From Tubulanus polymorphus (taxonomy: Eukaryota > Nemertea > Palaeonemertea > Tubulaniformes > Tubulanidae): 64,000 nucleotides of DNA. Shown here in pieces: positions 1-12,355 of this stretch. The DNA is taken from assembly GCF_964204645.1 (NCBI RefSeq), contig NC_134030.1, forward strand, positions 19,225,110 through 19,289,109, in the 5' to 3' direction. A model generated the notes under the pieces. It ran no database searches. It was not told the DNA's origin and worked only from the letters and a program-made list of their open reading frames with translations. Both the position numbers and the translations under genes were made by a program. Within the stretch, counting starts at the first letter, position 1. Each line of letters begins with the position of its first letter.

Positions 1-402
1 CAAACATTTCATCAAAATTATAGGCGCATCCTCATTATAATTCACTTGTTCAGCAGAGCAACATACGTTGAAACCCATATGGCTCTATTTCATCATTATA
101 TTAAGTATCAAAAATATTGTGCGGATTGGATTATGCAGAAACCGTACAGTGTTACTGTTCCAATCGAGGATATCAACCATGGCAAACGAGGATCCAGCAG
201 GTTTGCTAGTAGAAAGCCCGATTTCTTCTGCATTTCAATCTGAATGAGCTTTTCTCTTAAACGAATCAATTATTATGGGAATAGAATAATGAAAGTATTG
301 TTTGCCTGTTTGGGTGGTATTGTGATAATATATGGATTTGGGAGTCTAAAAATTCATTTAAAGTTCATCGACAATAAACTTATTTTGACAACTTCTCATC
401 TA

Positions 403-524
403 CTATAATACTACTGCACATGATTTTAGAATCATGGAATTCCTTTTGCAATAGTCGAGAATGTTTCCCTTATTGTATGCTGCAGGCATCCATTCGACGT
501 GAGAAATCATCAGAAAAACTACCG
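403..524 (-). CDS. Possible last exon of the astacin gene
   Basis: After an acceptor (ttcacag) at 525, an open frame of 39 codons ends at a TAG at 403-405. It starts in the phase needed by the donor at 1169. It contains the stretch DYCKRNSMILKSC but no domain I recognise, so this is only the best candidate seen for the C-terminal exon. RNA evidence could easily overturn it. Confidence 0.25.
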
Positions 525-1168
525 CTGTGAATTCGTGCTATTTCCCACACAATTAGAATAGAATTGGCAGGTTTACCCCAGTGAAGATACAACAACCCGA
601 TTCAGATTGAAACAAATCAATTCGTATGTTAAATCAGATTTATTCGTATCATTTTTCGTCCACGGAAAAGAAATATTTTGTCAATTCAATCAGCAAAAAC
701 AAAACACGTGGAAGTAAAAATTTTCCGATATCCTTTAAATGTTAATAACCAATTGAAAGACTACACTTGGCGTTCAGACAGATCGTTCGCTCAGCCAGTT
801 TAGCTGGAAATATACAATTGAAAATCTTAATAGATTCCCATGGATTAGTCGGTCTCCAGAATTCTATGCAGGGTGTCTTAGATCGCCATGATCTATTTGT
901 GGAGATTTTTTACTGTGGCGAGTCTCTTCAGATGTAAGCATGTTCAAGTAGAAACGCATGATGTTATCAGGTTCAAGTTCCAGCGATTGAGGAACGTGGC
1001 AGTCTCACGATACCATCTAGTTCAAAATCCTGTGAGGAGAAACGCTGGCAGGTTCAATTCCCTGCCAAAGCAGGGATGTGACAGAGCTTATCGAATTCAG
1101 CTCCGAAAACCTCCAAGGTAATGAATTGTACTGTGACTTAAAAGGGACACATCCAGGCTTTTTCTTAC
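525..1168. other. Intron-like interval
   Basis: No coding frame with splice support. The stretch 950-1075 has box-B-like strings (ggttcaattcc, ggttcaagttcc) that may be a worn tRNA-derived repeat. Confidence 0.3.
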
Positions 1169-3786
1169 CTTTTGAAGCTTGGTGCCTACAGCCGTAAGCC
1201 CTTCTTATCCTCTCCGCATCCCAGAAACTGATCCCCATTATTTTATGCCTTTGCCAATAAGCTAAGGTTTGTTTCTCGGCACTCTTCGGATACTGCTTCA
1301 CCAAAGCCTCTTCCATCTTCGCTTTAACATCGGGTAAAATCTTAAATTTAGCCGGTGTTGCCATGACAGAGGACACGTCGAGAGGGGTACCAACCCAACT
1401 GTTTTTCAAGTTCGAATTATCTGTAAAAATGATGACGTTGTGTTAAGATTTTCAAGAGATTTGTCACCCACTTAACCGAGGTCAAAACGTAGCTGAATTT
1501 TCGACCGGATACCACAGCTGTGAGAGCCGTGCTTTAAGGACTTTTTTCTTATTGAAAATGTACTTACCTGCCGGGCTATTAAGATTCAAGTATTTTTCGC
1601 AGCCGAATTTCGTCCATTCGTGTCGGAATCCGAGGGTGTGTAGGATTTCGTGGTAAAGGGCTTGGCTGCCATAAACTCGGCACCAACTTTTTAGGCCGAG
1701 TTTACCGATCGGCTTCTTACCCCAATAACCAATACCACTCACACAACCTCTATAGAAAAAAAGATGAACACGGTGTAAAAGTTTTTTTTTAAATCTGTTT
1801 TCTAGAGGAGGGAAAAGTTAAGTAATACTCAGTTTTATGTTTTTCGTCTAATTTTGCTCCTTCGTTCCTTTCTTGCTCTGACATGTCTAGCATAATATAA
1901 CCGGTATGCAATCGTAGTGAAAATTAGTTCACTTTCTATGAAATCTAAAATCGATCCTAAGGCTTCGAAATTCGAAAAATTTCAAACGAGCCTTCGAATG
2001 GAATAGGTAACGCTTTCATAAAACTGCCCTTTGTTCAGCACAGTTTAGTTTAGTTCGCCGACACTTTAATTCATCTGAATTCAGTGCGATTAATCAACTG
2101 ATCTTTAAACCAGCTGGCGAGTCGAACCTGACTGAGAAATCACGTCACTACTTAATCCAATGACTAGGCATTGATCGAACTGTGATGTGCTTTTGAAGAG
2201 TTGGAGATACATGTTCGATACTTATCTAAGGGAGCCTTATATCTGGCTTATCTTTACTATCGACTCGGAAATCTAAAGCTACATACTTTGCCCCGGGCTT
2301 TCTCCCGGCGAATAATCGATAACCATATTTATCGGTGGTGTCGCTCAACTCTGTGAAATTCAAACATCCCGGTCCGGCACTATCAGAAATACTTTGCAAT
2401 GCCTTTCGTATATCGGCTTTTTGTGCATCGTCTGTGAAGGAAAGTACATTAAACCGATATGAATTACAATGGCGAAAAACTACGAATGAAAAATTCTGAT
2501 TGGTTCCCGAAAAGCGGAAACGATGATTATTTAGTTGAGACGTGACACGCTCATAACCTAAGCAACTAAGGATCCTGTTAGGAGATTTATTTCATAAAAG
2601 TGCAGATATAGAAAATGGCATAACTTATTGCTTGACATAAGCGCAGTACCCGTTTAATCAGACCATTTGATATCTTAATCCAGTTGGCACTATAATGATG
2701 TGAACTAATTACACTTACCGTAGGAACTATCAAAGGCGTAAGGTATGTTTCCATCGGGCCAAACATTATTCGGGGGTGTGAATTCCTGTAATATTGATAC
2801 TCGGATTTAGAATTCGTATTCATGTTTCGATCCTGTCAAACACACCTTCTATCCACGCGAAGCTTTCGTCCGTAATTCGTCAGTAGCTTCCTCTATCATG
2901 AATCAATTTGTTGGGTAAAACATTTTGAAATTATTCGTCAACTTTTTTTCTCTACATTTATCAGCGATTGTTTCGTTGTCAGCATCGCGTTTTGTGGGGA
3001 AACGTCAACGACGGTCAGAAACGCAGCTATGATGTCATCACCAATTTACTTGCATAGAGTCCAGTAGGTGATGCCACCTTACTTTTCCCATTTTCTATTT
3101 AATCCTGCCTCACAAACGTAACCATTCTTATGGAGAGTGCAATAAATATGTAACCTAAAGTTAGTAGCTCAGTGGGACGAGGCATGATGGTATTACTACC
3201 GCCGTAAGCGCCGAGCTAGTAGCGGGTTCGAATCCTGCTTATAGTGTACGGGTAGCACTCGAAAGGCCGATGCATAATGAATTCAAACCAACTGATTATT
3301 TAGAAAATTAAGGTACGAAATGTCGCGCGGGGAGGGGTTAAACATCCTCATACGAATTTGGTGTTAGTTCATCAGAATCTGGGAACCCGTTTTACCTCAA
3401 ATAAAAAATGTGTGATGAACTTTGTATTGGAATTCAGGGGAAAACAGATCCTGATATTTATCAGTTGCTCGTTTTATACTAACCACGTTAACGACACTTT
3501 CGTAATCAGGTCTACTTCTTGCGACCTCAGCGCAATCTGTCCGTTTTAAACAAAATGAAAATAGGAGAGGGAAACATAAACTTCAAGAACAGTATCATCA
3601 AAACATAAAATTTAAATCGATTAAGTTTGAATTGCTCCTCATTAGCGAAAATGTGAAGTAACGAATTACTTAAACTGCTTCCGGAAAATGAAGAAAACAG
3701 CCCAAATTCGTAAATCGGTTTAACATACCTGCCGAGAAGACGCACAATGCTGTCAAAGTGAACACCGCAATTAAATAGAGTTCCAT
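1169..3786 (-). CDS. Astacin-family (M12A) zinc metalloprotease, multi-exon, ends unresolved
   Basis: Secreted zinc endopeptidase assembled by me from minus-strand exons 3786-3729 (signal peptide, MELYLIAVFTLTALCVFSAG), 2785-2719, 2431-2287, 1749-1568 and 1420-1169. The last four join with GT-AG borders and consistent phase. The 2785 exon gives the astacin opening NNVWPDGNIPYAFDSSY; the next carries the first conserved cysteine (GPGCLNF); the 1749 exon carries GCVSG, SWCRVYG and the zinc site HEILHTLGFRHEW (HExxHxxGxxH plus the family Glu); the 1420 exon has the Met-turn SVM and ends near the closing cysteine RAYGC. The signal exon ends in phase 1 while the next starts in phase 0, so at least one propeptide exon is missing between 2786 and 3728. 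A donor at 1169/1168 shows that coding continues downstream. Odd: the Met-turn reads SVMAT where the family has SxMHY. Family assignment is firm; substrate is unknown. Confidence 0.85.
3158..3245 (+). repeat. tRNA-derived SINE head
   Basis: A box A-like string (TAGCTCAGTGGGACGAGGC) is followed about 60 bases later by a canonical box B (GGGTTCGAATCC). The middle does not fold into a normal anticodon arm, so this is a SINE head and not a tRNA gene. It lies in the long intron after the astacin signal exon. Confidence 0.55.
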
Positions 3787-6118
3787 ATTTCGCTGTGAAA
3801 ATAACAAATGAAATCCAGATACAAAATGCGGTTTAAATAAACCGTGGACCGATATTCGAAAGCAATCGAGTGGTTTTGAAATAAGTGTAATCGCTCTTAA
3901 ATAATCATGAAAGGAGAAAACAGCTGCTGATAATGATATTTCAATATAGTTTCATAGTAAACCTGTGAAGAACTGATGTGTTTAATATTCATGGAAATGA
4001 AAACTAATAGGATCTTTATTTGCGAGGGATTTCCGATTTCTATCTTTATTTGTTTATGAAAGGGAAAAACGACATTCTTTTTCTGTCAGATTCAAAAGCA
4101 ATTACGACGAAAGATTCACCTACGTGCAACTCGTGCAACCTTGACCCGTGTCACGTCGAACATTTTCCAGCCCGGTGTATTGCCAGCGAATATTCTATCT
4201 GATGTGACTGCAAACTACCGCAAACGGAGTTCTTGATTTCTGTAGTTGGTAGCTGATGTTATTCTCTGACGATGAGAATCTTCATAATATCTTACGTGTC
4301 TCTTGGTTCGGATGTGCAAAAATTGATATTTATCATATCAGCTCATGTATATCTCGTCGGTCCAATACACCACTGACTTGCTTTTTATTTACAGGTCAGA
4401 GCTAGGTCAAGAAAAATTGTGTATAGCGGCGATCTACAACAAACGAGGATGTTATAGAATTCAGGACCAGGTTTTATAGAAAAAGATGAAGGTTTAAATC
4501 GATCTAAGATTTTGTGAAACTGGACCCAGTTTGCTGTTCGAATCGGAAATAAACTACCGCTTTTGGATCGAAAAAGAGTCGTTGTCATTTTACCTCGCGT
4601 ACCTCTGAGCTTCGTTCGCCAGGCACCATTGAAAAAGCAAGATTTTCGAAGTGCTATTATACTACAGCACTGTGCTAGAGTGCCTGGTGCTACTTGCCAC
4701 AGGAAATCTTCAATTTTATGGCGATGCCGAACTGCGCAATAGCCGAATATAGTGGATTCTCGTAAGACCCGTTCGAGTGGAATTTTGCATTGCCAAAGTA
4801 TTCGGTGTATCGCTACTAGCCAGCGATACCCGGAGAATGTCGAAAGGAACGACTCCAAATTGTGCGGCGACAGCGACGCACGACCAAAACCACCACAGAA
4901 CAGACAACAGGTGTGTAGAGTACGATAGATTTGACTTTAATACCAAAACTAGTATACGTCACAAGATATTTATAGTAAGCATTTAAAAAATGCGATTCGG
5001 TTGATCAGTTGACACGGATTACCGTTGGTGACTATGACAGTTCACGACATAGGATTCCCATTTGCCAAGTGTTGAATCCTCGACCACACTGGATGTTAGT
5101 TACCATGGTTGGGTCATCATCGTAAATTCAAAAGAAAAATAAAAAACTAAAAAGATATCTGAATGACAGCTGGAACGTCCATTGCAGAAGTGGCGAAATC
5201 TTCTTATTGGCTCCACCATATGTTTCAGTACATGTTTATTAACATATACATGTATAATATAAACTTCTAGCATACAGTGGATCTAAGTTCAAAATTTTCC
5301 GAAATTGATTAACCGTTTTGACTAATACCATACACCTGTCCCAGATTGGCATTGATTTAATGTTGAATGAAATAGAGTGACGCATTAAAGAGCGTTACGA
5401 CGAAATTTCAATCATTTTTCGTCTCTTTCACTCTACTCAACACCGTGCGGATTTGCTAATCCGATCATCTCTCTACTCAACACCGTATGGATTTGTTCTA
5501 ATCCGATCAGTTCGCGCATATTAATTCATAACTGATTATATTTTACTCTCGCATGATATTGATTTTCTGTAGCTCCAAGCTGGCATGAATCCTCTTGAAA
5601 TCCAAAGGCTATATCTACTTGGTACTACCCCACTATCATAACCACACTTTTTACGACGTGGTGGGCTCGAGAACAGCCTTCTACATATTACTAGGTGTAC
5701 CATGATCTGTATAACTCTAACCAACTCCTTGCCTAGGTACACATGGAGAGTTGGATTATGAATCTGGTCCGAGCTGGAGTAATTCGTTACTCATGAAAAA
5801 TGGAGGCGTCTTTGGGATTAATAATCGTCATCGTTTTAGCGAGTTCCCAGAGGCGTATGCGCTGCAGGTTTTTCAAAATGATGGTGTTATACTGGTCACC
5901 AAGAAAATCTTGAAAAATTGGTCGTCTGCATGTATTCTTAGCGTTCTGAGCTTTAATCCCAAACATATCTCGTATGAACCATTGCTACGAATGTTAAGGG
6001 GACGTTCTTATTTACTTAAACAAATCTAAATAAACAGAGGCATTTTTACACCGAAATCCAATCCCATACTTTTGAAAAAGAGCAGTTGAAAAAAGGGAAT
6101 CCGACCTGAAATCAATGG
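3787..6118. other. Intergenic, no supported gene
   Basis: Only short open frames without domains or convincing splice context. It contains a small inverted-repeat unit at about 4463-4530 (ends ggaccaggtttta and taaaacctggtcc-like in reverse, related to the element at 38551) and a direct duplication of about 40 bp at 5430-5510 (ctctactcaacaccgt repeated). Confidence 0.4.
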
Positions 6119-7069
6119 TTATTTCGTTGAATTTCTACAGCGGATTTTTATACAAAAATATTCACGAATTTCTCGTCCCAGCAAAAGATATATGTAGAAA
6201 TTTACCACATAGTTACACAATAGAAAATTAGTGAAAATATCGTATAGGAATTCTCTCTGAGCTGGTGAGATTGGTAACAATGAAGAAATTGTCGATGGTA
6301 GTGTAAAAATTGTAAATGCAAGTGAAACTGTTAAAAGCATGATTGTTGTACGTTTTGATTTTGCAGTTTTCTGACCAAGCGAAATCATTTTTGAACCCCT
6401 GAATAACTGAATTATTATAACAGTATTCGATGCTAGGATCAAAGACAAGGGCAGAACGAAAACGTGGATGACAAATACGGTGAAATATGTTATTTGGTCT
6501 GTTAAGTCATAGAAACATCCGAAAAACATTTCGGTATAACGTATCGATAGAGTTGGTATAACATATATGACCAGTACATTCACTGTGGTAATTATCAATA
6601 TAATAAATCTAGCGAATTTAGGTGTACATATCAAACGAGATGTGAACGGGAAGAGCACGACTGCCGCACGTTCTAGAGAGATAGCAACTACTAACAATGA
6701 ACTATTACTGGCTGCTAGTGCCATTGCAAATTCATAAATTTGGCAACTAATCGTGGAATTCATGATGAATATAGGACCAGTGTTCAAATGCAGGAGCATG
6801 AATTGCAAAACAGGCATCAGTGTACAATTGATGCAGTACATGGAGTCAGTGAGAGACAAAACAATGAGGTAGTTAGCGTATGATAAACAACGGAATCTGC
6901 GACTAATCATAATCAGGAAAGTGGCTGAATTGCCGAAGGCTCCAAACAGGAAAACGATAGGCAGCACGACCGATGATGCAGTGCGGTAGAGTCCGGACCT
7001 GTTCGCTACATACATGATGACGATGTAGCTGTTATAAGTTCGACCAATTTGCATCCTGGTTGAATTCAT
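6119..7069 (-). CDS. Rhodopsin-like GPCR, family A of this cluster (316 aa)
   Basis: Single-exon seven-transmembrane receptor, presumably in the plasma membrane and signalling through G proteins; ligand unknown. The N-terminus has glycosylation sequons at N2 and N23. TM1 has the class A GN pair (GAFGNSATFLIM, residues 46-47), TM2 keeps an Asp (SLTD), and the end of TM3 reads SLERAAVVLFPF, so DRY is replaced by LER. TM7 reads NFYIYLLLG in place of NPxxY. The basic third loop (KTAKSKRTT) precedes TM6, which lacks CWxP. Length is normal for class A receptors. Its closest relative here is the gene at 23793-24731 (shared NRSG.YRTAS-type N-terminus, FRGSK.ISL.QKT loop). The ATG follows an acceptor-like acctaag by about 18 bases. 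Chemosensory function is an inference from lineage-specific duplication. Confidence 0.88.
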   Translation of the reverse strand: MNSTRMQIGRTYNSYIVIMYVANRSGLYRTASSVVLPIVFLFGAFGNSATFLIMISRRFRCLSYANYLIVLSLTDSMYCINCTLMPVLQFMLLHLNTGPIFIMNSTISCQIYEFAMALAASNSSLLVVAISLERAAVVLFPFTSRLICTPKFARFIILIITTVNVLVIYVIPTLSIRYTEMFFGCFYDLTDQITYFTVFVIHVFVLPLSLILASNTVIIIQLFRGSKMISLGQKTAKSKRTTIMLLTVSLAFTIFTLPSTISSLLPISPAQREFLYDIFTNFLLCNYVVNFYIYLLLGREIREYFCIKIRCRNSTK

Positions 7070-8685
7070 GATTCATTAGATAAACTTAGGTGTTCGATTG
7101 TCTGGCCGTTTCTACTCGCATCCTATCGGGTGATTCCTATCGCTTTTGCATAACGAATTCATTATGTATTTATCATAGCTATGATACATTTGCAAGGTCC
7201 GTAACTGGTAAGACGGGAACAAAATAGATTCTGACTCATAAACATTTAGTACATTACTGTGTAAAATATTAACGCCAGTAAATTAGAAATCAATAATCTG
7301 TGTGGACTAGGCATGTGGTCGGCGAATATATCACAGTAAAACTTCTGAGCAGAAAATATCGATCAATTCGAGAGGGGAAATACATCGTGTTATAATAGCA
7401 GCACTTTATTCATTGTATTTTGACTGGTACTCATTCGAAAATACGCGCCATAATTTTCTGGTGAGAATAGGTCCTTATCAAACCCGCGATTTCAATGGTT
7501 TATCGGGTTTTTGTGTCTTTTGCTGTATTTTTGGGCGACACTGAATTAACAATTATTATGTATTTTTGCAAACACGAACCATCTGTCGCTTAACAAAAAC
7601 TAATCCTACGGACCAGAGTTTCGACGCTTTGTTTCAATAGGTAACGAAAAATGTATACGACTTGAAAGGTAGATTTAAGGAACTTCGAACGAGCAACGAG
7701 GCCGAGTTATTTTTTTCTGGGGCAATATTTCCGTGATATCCTCGCTAGACAAGGTTGTATTATCTCCCGCCGAAGGTTACGCCAACACAAACCCTGGCCG
7801 CAAACGCTTCATTTGTCTTTTACACTGCCAAAGATTTTTTGGGCGGAAAGGTCAAACCAGTCTATGTACCTATTCAATGAGATGGTAGCAAATCTGCCGA
7901 TGAAAAACAACGCATCTGATTGGCTTTATACATGGGATATTGCCAACAGCAGCGCAATAGGTTGAATCCTATGCCTCCAATAAGATCTAGTTTCAAGGTA
8001 TTAAAACATGAGTTAAATACAGAAAAAGGCGTACTGAGAACATTTAAAGCCTACCCTACGAGACCCATGGATCTGGGCTGATATTTGTGCAGATGCCAAT
8101 AATAATTCAATAATAGTAATTTAATCCATCTTGATATATCCGATTTATGAATCGGCCACCATTAAAAACGTTGAATATTTTTTCCTTAATATAAATAACA
8201 TTTATTAAAATGCATCCAACATTACCTTAACTAAGTTAAAGTTTTGAAATATTTCAATATCGATACTCGTGCACTGATAACTGCAAAACACTAAGATTTC
8301 ACACACAAATATTATCATTGATATGATTAAAACCTCCAAGTTTATGTAGATAAAATCTAGTTCGACAGGTACCGTCGTGCATTGGATAACATTATTAACA
8401 AGGTTCAGCTAGCGCTAAATCAAGCAAGAAAGCTAATATTCATATATTACAAAATATTCGAATCAACATTCACTGGTTATTGATCAGACGTGATGATCTG
8501 AATTTTGGATATGGAAAGTACACCATTTTCTATTTTTACTTAGACGTCACGATTGACTGTGATAGAAAACGAGCTAATGGTTGACTACGCTTAGCACAGG
8601 AATTAATATTCGTTTAGAACTTCAAATAAATACCAATGATGGCACAATGTATGGTTCTTCTAGTTAGTGTAGTGTTGCATAAGGC
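7070..8685. other. Intergenic, no supported gene
   Basis: AT-rich spacer between two divergently related receptor genes. I see no long frame, no splice-supported exon and no receptor remnant on either strand. A denser stretch at 7750-7980 looks repeat-derived but I cannot name it. Confidence 0.35.
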
Positions 8686-9717
8686 TTAGAACGATTTATC
8701 CATATAAATAGCGTACGATCGTAAACTCTTTTTATAAAGTGCGATAACACCCGATCTTACATCTTTCCGAAAACTGCCACTACAAATGAATATGAAACCA
8801 TTAATGCAATGGTTCGAATTCATTAATGTGGTACTGAAATAGTCACCAAACATAATGAATAGATTGTAAGAATCGTTTTCGCAATGCCAATAATAATACG
8901 TGAAGGTCTGAGTCGGATTTCCTTTCTCAAACAACAAGAAGTCAATAAGACCTCTTAAAAATGAAAAACACAAGAAAATCATAGACGTGAAAAGTACTAA
9001 CAATGTGATCTTTTTTGCTGTACCCTTCTTCTTGTTATCATTGGCTATTTGACCGGCATTGACATCAATTGATCGCCTTACGTTCATGATTATAACACCG
9101 TTCGCCACAGCAATGACAAAAAATGGTAAATATATCGTTACAGCGTTATTGTAGTTGTAGAACACATAGTACATTTCTGTTTTAGAGATTCGGCAAAGAA
9201 CCCATTTTACGAAGATGACCTTCGGCTCATGAACTGCGGACCATCCGATTTGAATCAGAGCCAATATCCCAGTGGCTACTCCCATGGCATTCCTAGCTTT
9301 GGATACTGTACATAATGCGGATGCTTTGAGGGGTTTGGAAACTGCTACTCCGCGATCGATCGTCATCAAAACCAAAATCCAGATAGCGATCTGTTTCGAG
9401 AATCTTGTATTAAAAACTTTGAAGAAACATCCAACTCTATCAAATCTTACCTGGTAGTTGTCCAAAACTCCCGGTATAGTAATACCTAGCATTCCATACA
9501 GATCTAATACACCCAAGACCAGCATGTAAAAATGACCGGAACTGTATTGCGCTTTCTTGTAGGTTGCTAGAGCAATAATAATCAAACTAACCGCGCTTAG
9601 TATTGGAAAGTTGATAGTATTTATGTGAGCCAATTTTCTTGTGTACGGGAATATCCTGTTACCATATTTAATCATGAAACACGAATTTGCTATTGACGTA
9701 TCGTTTGTGGTGACCAT
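8686..9717 (-). CDS. Rhodopsin-like GPCR, family B (343 aa)
   Basis: Intronless seven-transmembrane receptor. It has a short N-terminus with sequon N5 and a conserved Cys (NSCFM), TM1 without the usual GN, then the family signature SSGHFYMLVLG in loop 1/TM2 with an Asp (LDL). The TM3 Cys lies in VGCFF. TM3 ends in the DR motif (TIDRGVAVSKPLKA), followed by CTVSKARNAMG. The loop-2 Cys is in WVLCRIS and the loop-3 Cys in WHCENDS. TM7 has NHCINGFIF in place of NPxxY. A basic third loop (NDNKKKGTAKKIT) fits G-protein coupling. It is the most divergent intact family B copy, with a longer tail (KKSLRSYAIYMDKSF). The start codon lies 22 bases after the acceptor aatatttccag. Ligand unknown. Confidence 0.88.
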   Translation of the reverse strand: MVTTNDTSIANSCFMIKYGNRIFPYTRKLAHINTINFPILSAVSLIIIALATYKKAQYSSGHFYMLVLGVLDLYGMLGITIPGVLDNYQVRFDRVGCFFKVFNTRFSKQIAIWILVLMTIDRGVAVSKPLKASALCTVSKARNAMGVATGILALIQIGWSAVHEPKVIFVKWVLCRISKTEMYYVFYNYNNAVTIYLPFFVIAVANGVIIMNVRRSIDVNAGQIANDNKKKGTAKKITLLVLFTSMIFLCFSFLRGLIDFLLFEKGNPTQTFTYYYWHCENDSYNLFIMFGDYFSTTLMNSNHCINGFIFICSGSFRKDVRSGVIALYKKSLRSYAIYMDKSF

Positions 9718-11359
9718 TTTCGGTGAATGTTTCTTTCTCCTGGAAATATTAATAGACCAGATACATTACAATCTCTTAGTTACAGAATCCTCCCTATCGA
9801 TTCCAAATATCAATTTTCGAACTTGATTTCTAATATCAATTTTCTCCAAAGCAATGAAATAAAGTATTACGATGATAGTATTCAAGAATCTCAATTAACA
9901 TTTGAATTTGTTACTACCTTTCTATAGAGTGACTATCACTTTCCAATTCTGCGAAAAAAGAACTCACTGAGCTAATCGTGGTATGATTTCGTCGTCGCGT
10001 ACTAAAGCGCACGGTTTATTAAAACTATTCTAACCAATCAGAATGAAGCATACGCCCAATAGTCGATGAGGACAACAAAACAAACCACCAACGAATCGTA
10101 TTCCAAACTATCATCATCTAGAACATGATATTGCGCACAGTGTAAAAGTTTGTAAATTTTGATTTGTTAATTGCCTAACTGTGTAAATATGAACATATCT
10201 CTCAAAATTATTGGAAGATTTTTATAGGCTTGCAAGAAAATTGATCACCAATCCAATTGAACAATATCCCTAATAAGCAGCTGGTGAAATTGAAGGATTC
10301 ATAGAATTAATAACTTGTTTTCCATCTTACAATGTATACCGAAATATATAATCTAAGTGGGCTTTATGCATGCATCGTACATTGAATGATTCAATTCAAC
10401 TATACTTTATTGTGTTAATAATTCTGAACTATTTAGTTAAAGTTCCAATCGTACAATCACCCTAGCCTGAGTAGGTCTTTTGTTGGTTCGGGCTGTGTGC
10501 TTCGCATAAGTCAATCAGGGAGTTGAGTTAGTGACATGAGCATCGATATAATAATTCATGTACTTCGTTGTTTGAGAATCTTTTTCTGAAAACGTAAGAA
10601 ATGACTTTAGACCTTCGAATACTCCAATCCGATGATGTGGATCAGTCTTCTTAGTACCAGCGATTCACCAACAGTTAATCATTGAGTAGAATGAGTGACG
10701 CAGTTCTGTAGAGCATTGCTCGGAATACCTGATTCAAACATTGGCATCAAAGAGATTTTTGTCTTTTCTTCATGCCAATTTTTGCCGTCGAATGGCATGT
10801 GTATAACTGTCTATTATCATTCATTCATGCTTAAACAATTCTAGTCTTGAAAACAATATAGACATAACAAGAAGTTTTAGAAATGCAATTTCACTTCATC
10901 TTTGATCATCATCCATACCCAACCTATTAGCTACATCTACATCTACATCAATAAATCCTAATCGATGTGTTGTGAATCCAGTTTGTTTCTCTGTTTGCGG
11001 ACAAAATTCGTGCATCTGTCTCAACGCTGTATTTCATTCCCAGACTTTCAAATTATTTTCCAAAATATAGATTTCTTTCCTTGAACTCTAACGATGGGTT
11101 TCAGAAAAGTTAGAACCTAAGTTCTTCACAAATTCTTCCTCAACCACGATCAACGATATCGAAAATTACCAACGAAAATTAGAGTAAAGACGTGAATTAT
11201 ATTTATTAGACCATCGTATTTTCACAGGGTCACACCAGAATTCATCTAGGGCTAGTGAATCATCCCGAAAAACGATTGGATTACAATGATAGTCTAAGGT
11301 GATAGACACACTTCATTGAAAGAACACAAGAATTAACGTTTTTCTGCATTTGAATATAC
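9718..11359. other. Intergenic, no supported gene
   Basis: AT-rich spacer. The first bases hold the splice acceptor for the 9717 receptor. No receptor remnant, RNA gene or clear mobile element was seen. Confidence 0.35.
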
Positions 11360-12355
11360 CTAGTAACCACGTTTAAAGATTAACTTTTTAAAATTAGCAA
11401 CGACTTCATTGCGGAAACTGGCGCAACACAAAAATATAAAAGCATTGATTGCATGATTTGCCCGTGATATAGTAAGAGAGAGGGAATAACCCACTATTAC
11501 AAGTGCAGAATATGCCATGTTGTCGCAGTGCTTGTAGTAATACCCGTTGGTTGTACGCACGTCTCCATATTCTAACTGTAAAATTGTTATTACGGCGTAT
11601 AGGATCGTCAAAAATAGGAACACCAATGACGTTGAAACTACTAAAACTGTTATCTTCTTAGCTGTACCCTTTTTCTTGTTATCAGTGGCTTTTTCACTTG
11701 TGTCGATATTGATAGACCGTCTTACATTTACAATTATTATACCATTCGCCAAGGCGATTACAATTATTGGTAAATAGGTCGAGAAAATGTTAAAGATACT
11801 TCTGTGAATGCCGTATGCAATTTTGTTCTCCAATATACAACTTGTCCAAGTACCATACAAATCTTTCCCGACGTGGAAAGCTGACCAGAACATATGGAAA
11901 ATGATCAAAAACAAACTGGCTATTCCTATGAACTTCTTACCTCTAGCCACTGTACATAACCTGGCAGCTTTGAGAGGCTTAGAAACTGCAATGGCGCGAT
12001 CAACCGTCATCAAGACCAAAACCCATACAGCAATTTGCTGCGGACAATTAATATGAAAGGCCTGCAATATGCACATAGCTCTGTTTGACTTAATGCGATA
12101 ATGATCCATAATATTAGGAACCTGAATGCTTATTATGGCGTAAAGATCGGCGAATCCTAACGCCAACATGTAAAAATGTCCTGAGTTGTACGCCGCTTTT
12201 CTGTAAGTTCCCAATGCAATGATTACCATGCCGAACATGGCCATTATCGGGAAAATGAATGCCGTGTAGAAATTGAAACCAATTGTGTATGGAAACATCC
12301 AGCCAAATTCGACAACAAAACAGATACTTGTGTTCATATTACCAAGCAAAGCCAT
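11360..12355 (-). CDS. Rhodopsin-like GPCR, family B (331 aa)
   Basis: Intact single-exon receptor with all family B landmarks: N-terminal sequon N8 and Cys (TSICFV), SGHFYMLALGFADL in TM2 with the conserved Asp, AMCILQAF (TM3 Cys), VDRAIAVSKPLKAARLCTV at the TM3/loop-2 border, WTSCILEN (loop-2 Cys), NKKKGTAKKITVLVVSTS before TM6, YKHCDNM (loop-3 Cys) and NHAINAFIFL in TM7. The ATG is 10 bases after the acceptor ttctatag; the downstream exon begins GAACTGG. Same strand as the genes at 8686 and 14046, consistent with tandem duplication. The role is inferred to be chemosensory or peptide reception; nothing in the sequence names a ligand. Confidence 0.9.
   Translation of the reverse strand: MALLGNMNTSICFVVEFGWMFPYTIGFNFYTAFIFPIMAMFGMVIIALGTYRKAAYNSGHFYMLALGFADLYAIISIQVPNIMDHYRIKSNRAMCILQAFHINCPQQIAVWVLVLMTVDRAIAVSKPLKAARLCTVARGKKFIGIASLFLIIFHMFWSAFHVGKDLYGTWTSCILENKIAYGIHRSIFNIFSTYLPIIVIALANGIIIVNVRRSINIDTSEKATDNKKKGTAKKITVLVVSTSLVFLFLTILYAVITILQLEYGDVRTTNGYYYKHCDNMAYSALVIVGYSLSLTISRANHAINAFIFLCCASFRNEVVANFKKLIFKRGY

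Noticed and set aside
3158-3245. tRNA gene candidate (also 27038, 30065, 30534 and 33340-33412)
   Set aside because: Box A and box B are present but the anticodon arm does not form and acceptor stems pair only partly; most lie within repeats with tails, so they are SINE heads.
4385-4946. Two overlapping minus-strand frames of 157 and 76 codons
   Set aside because: No domain, no splice context, and part of it overlaps a small inverted-repeat unit.
5751-6029. 92-codon plus-strand frame
   Set aside because: Unrecognised composition, no signal peptide, no splice sites in phase, no repeat in the window.
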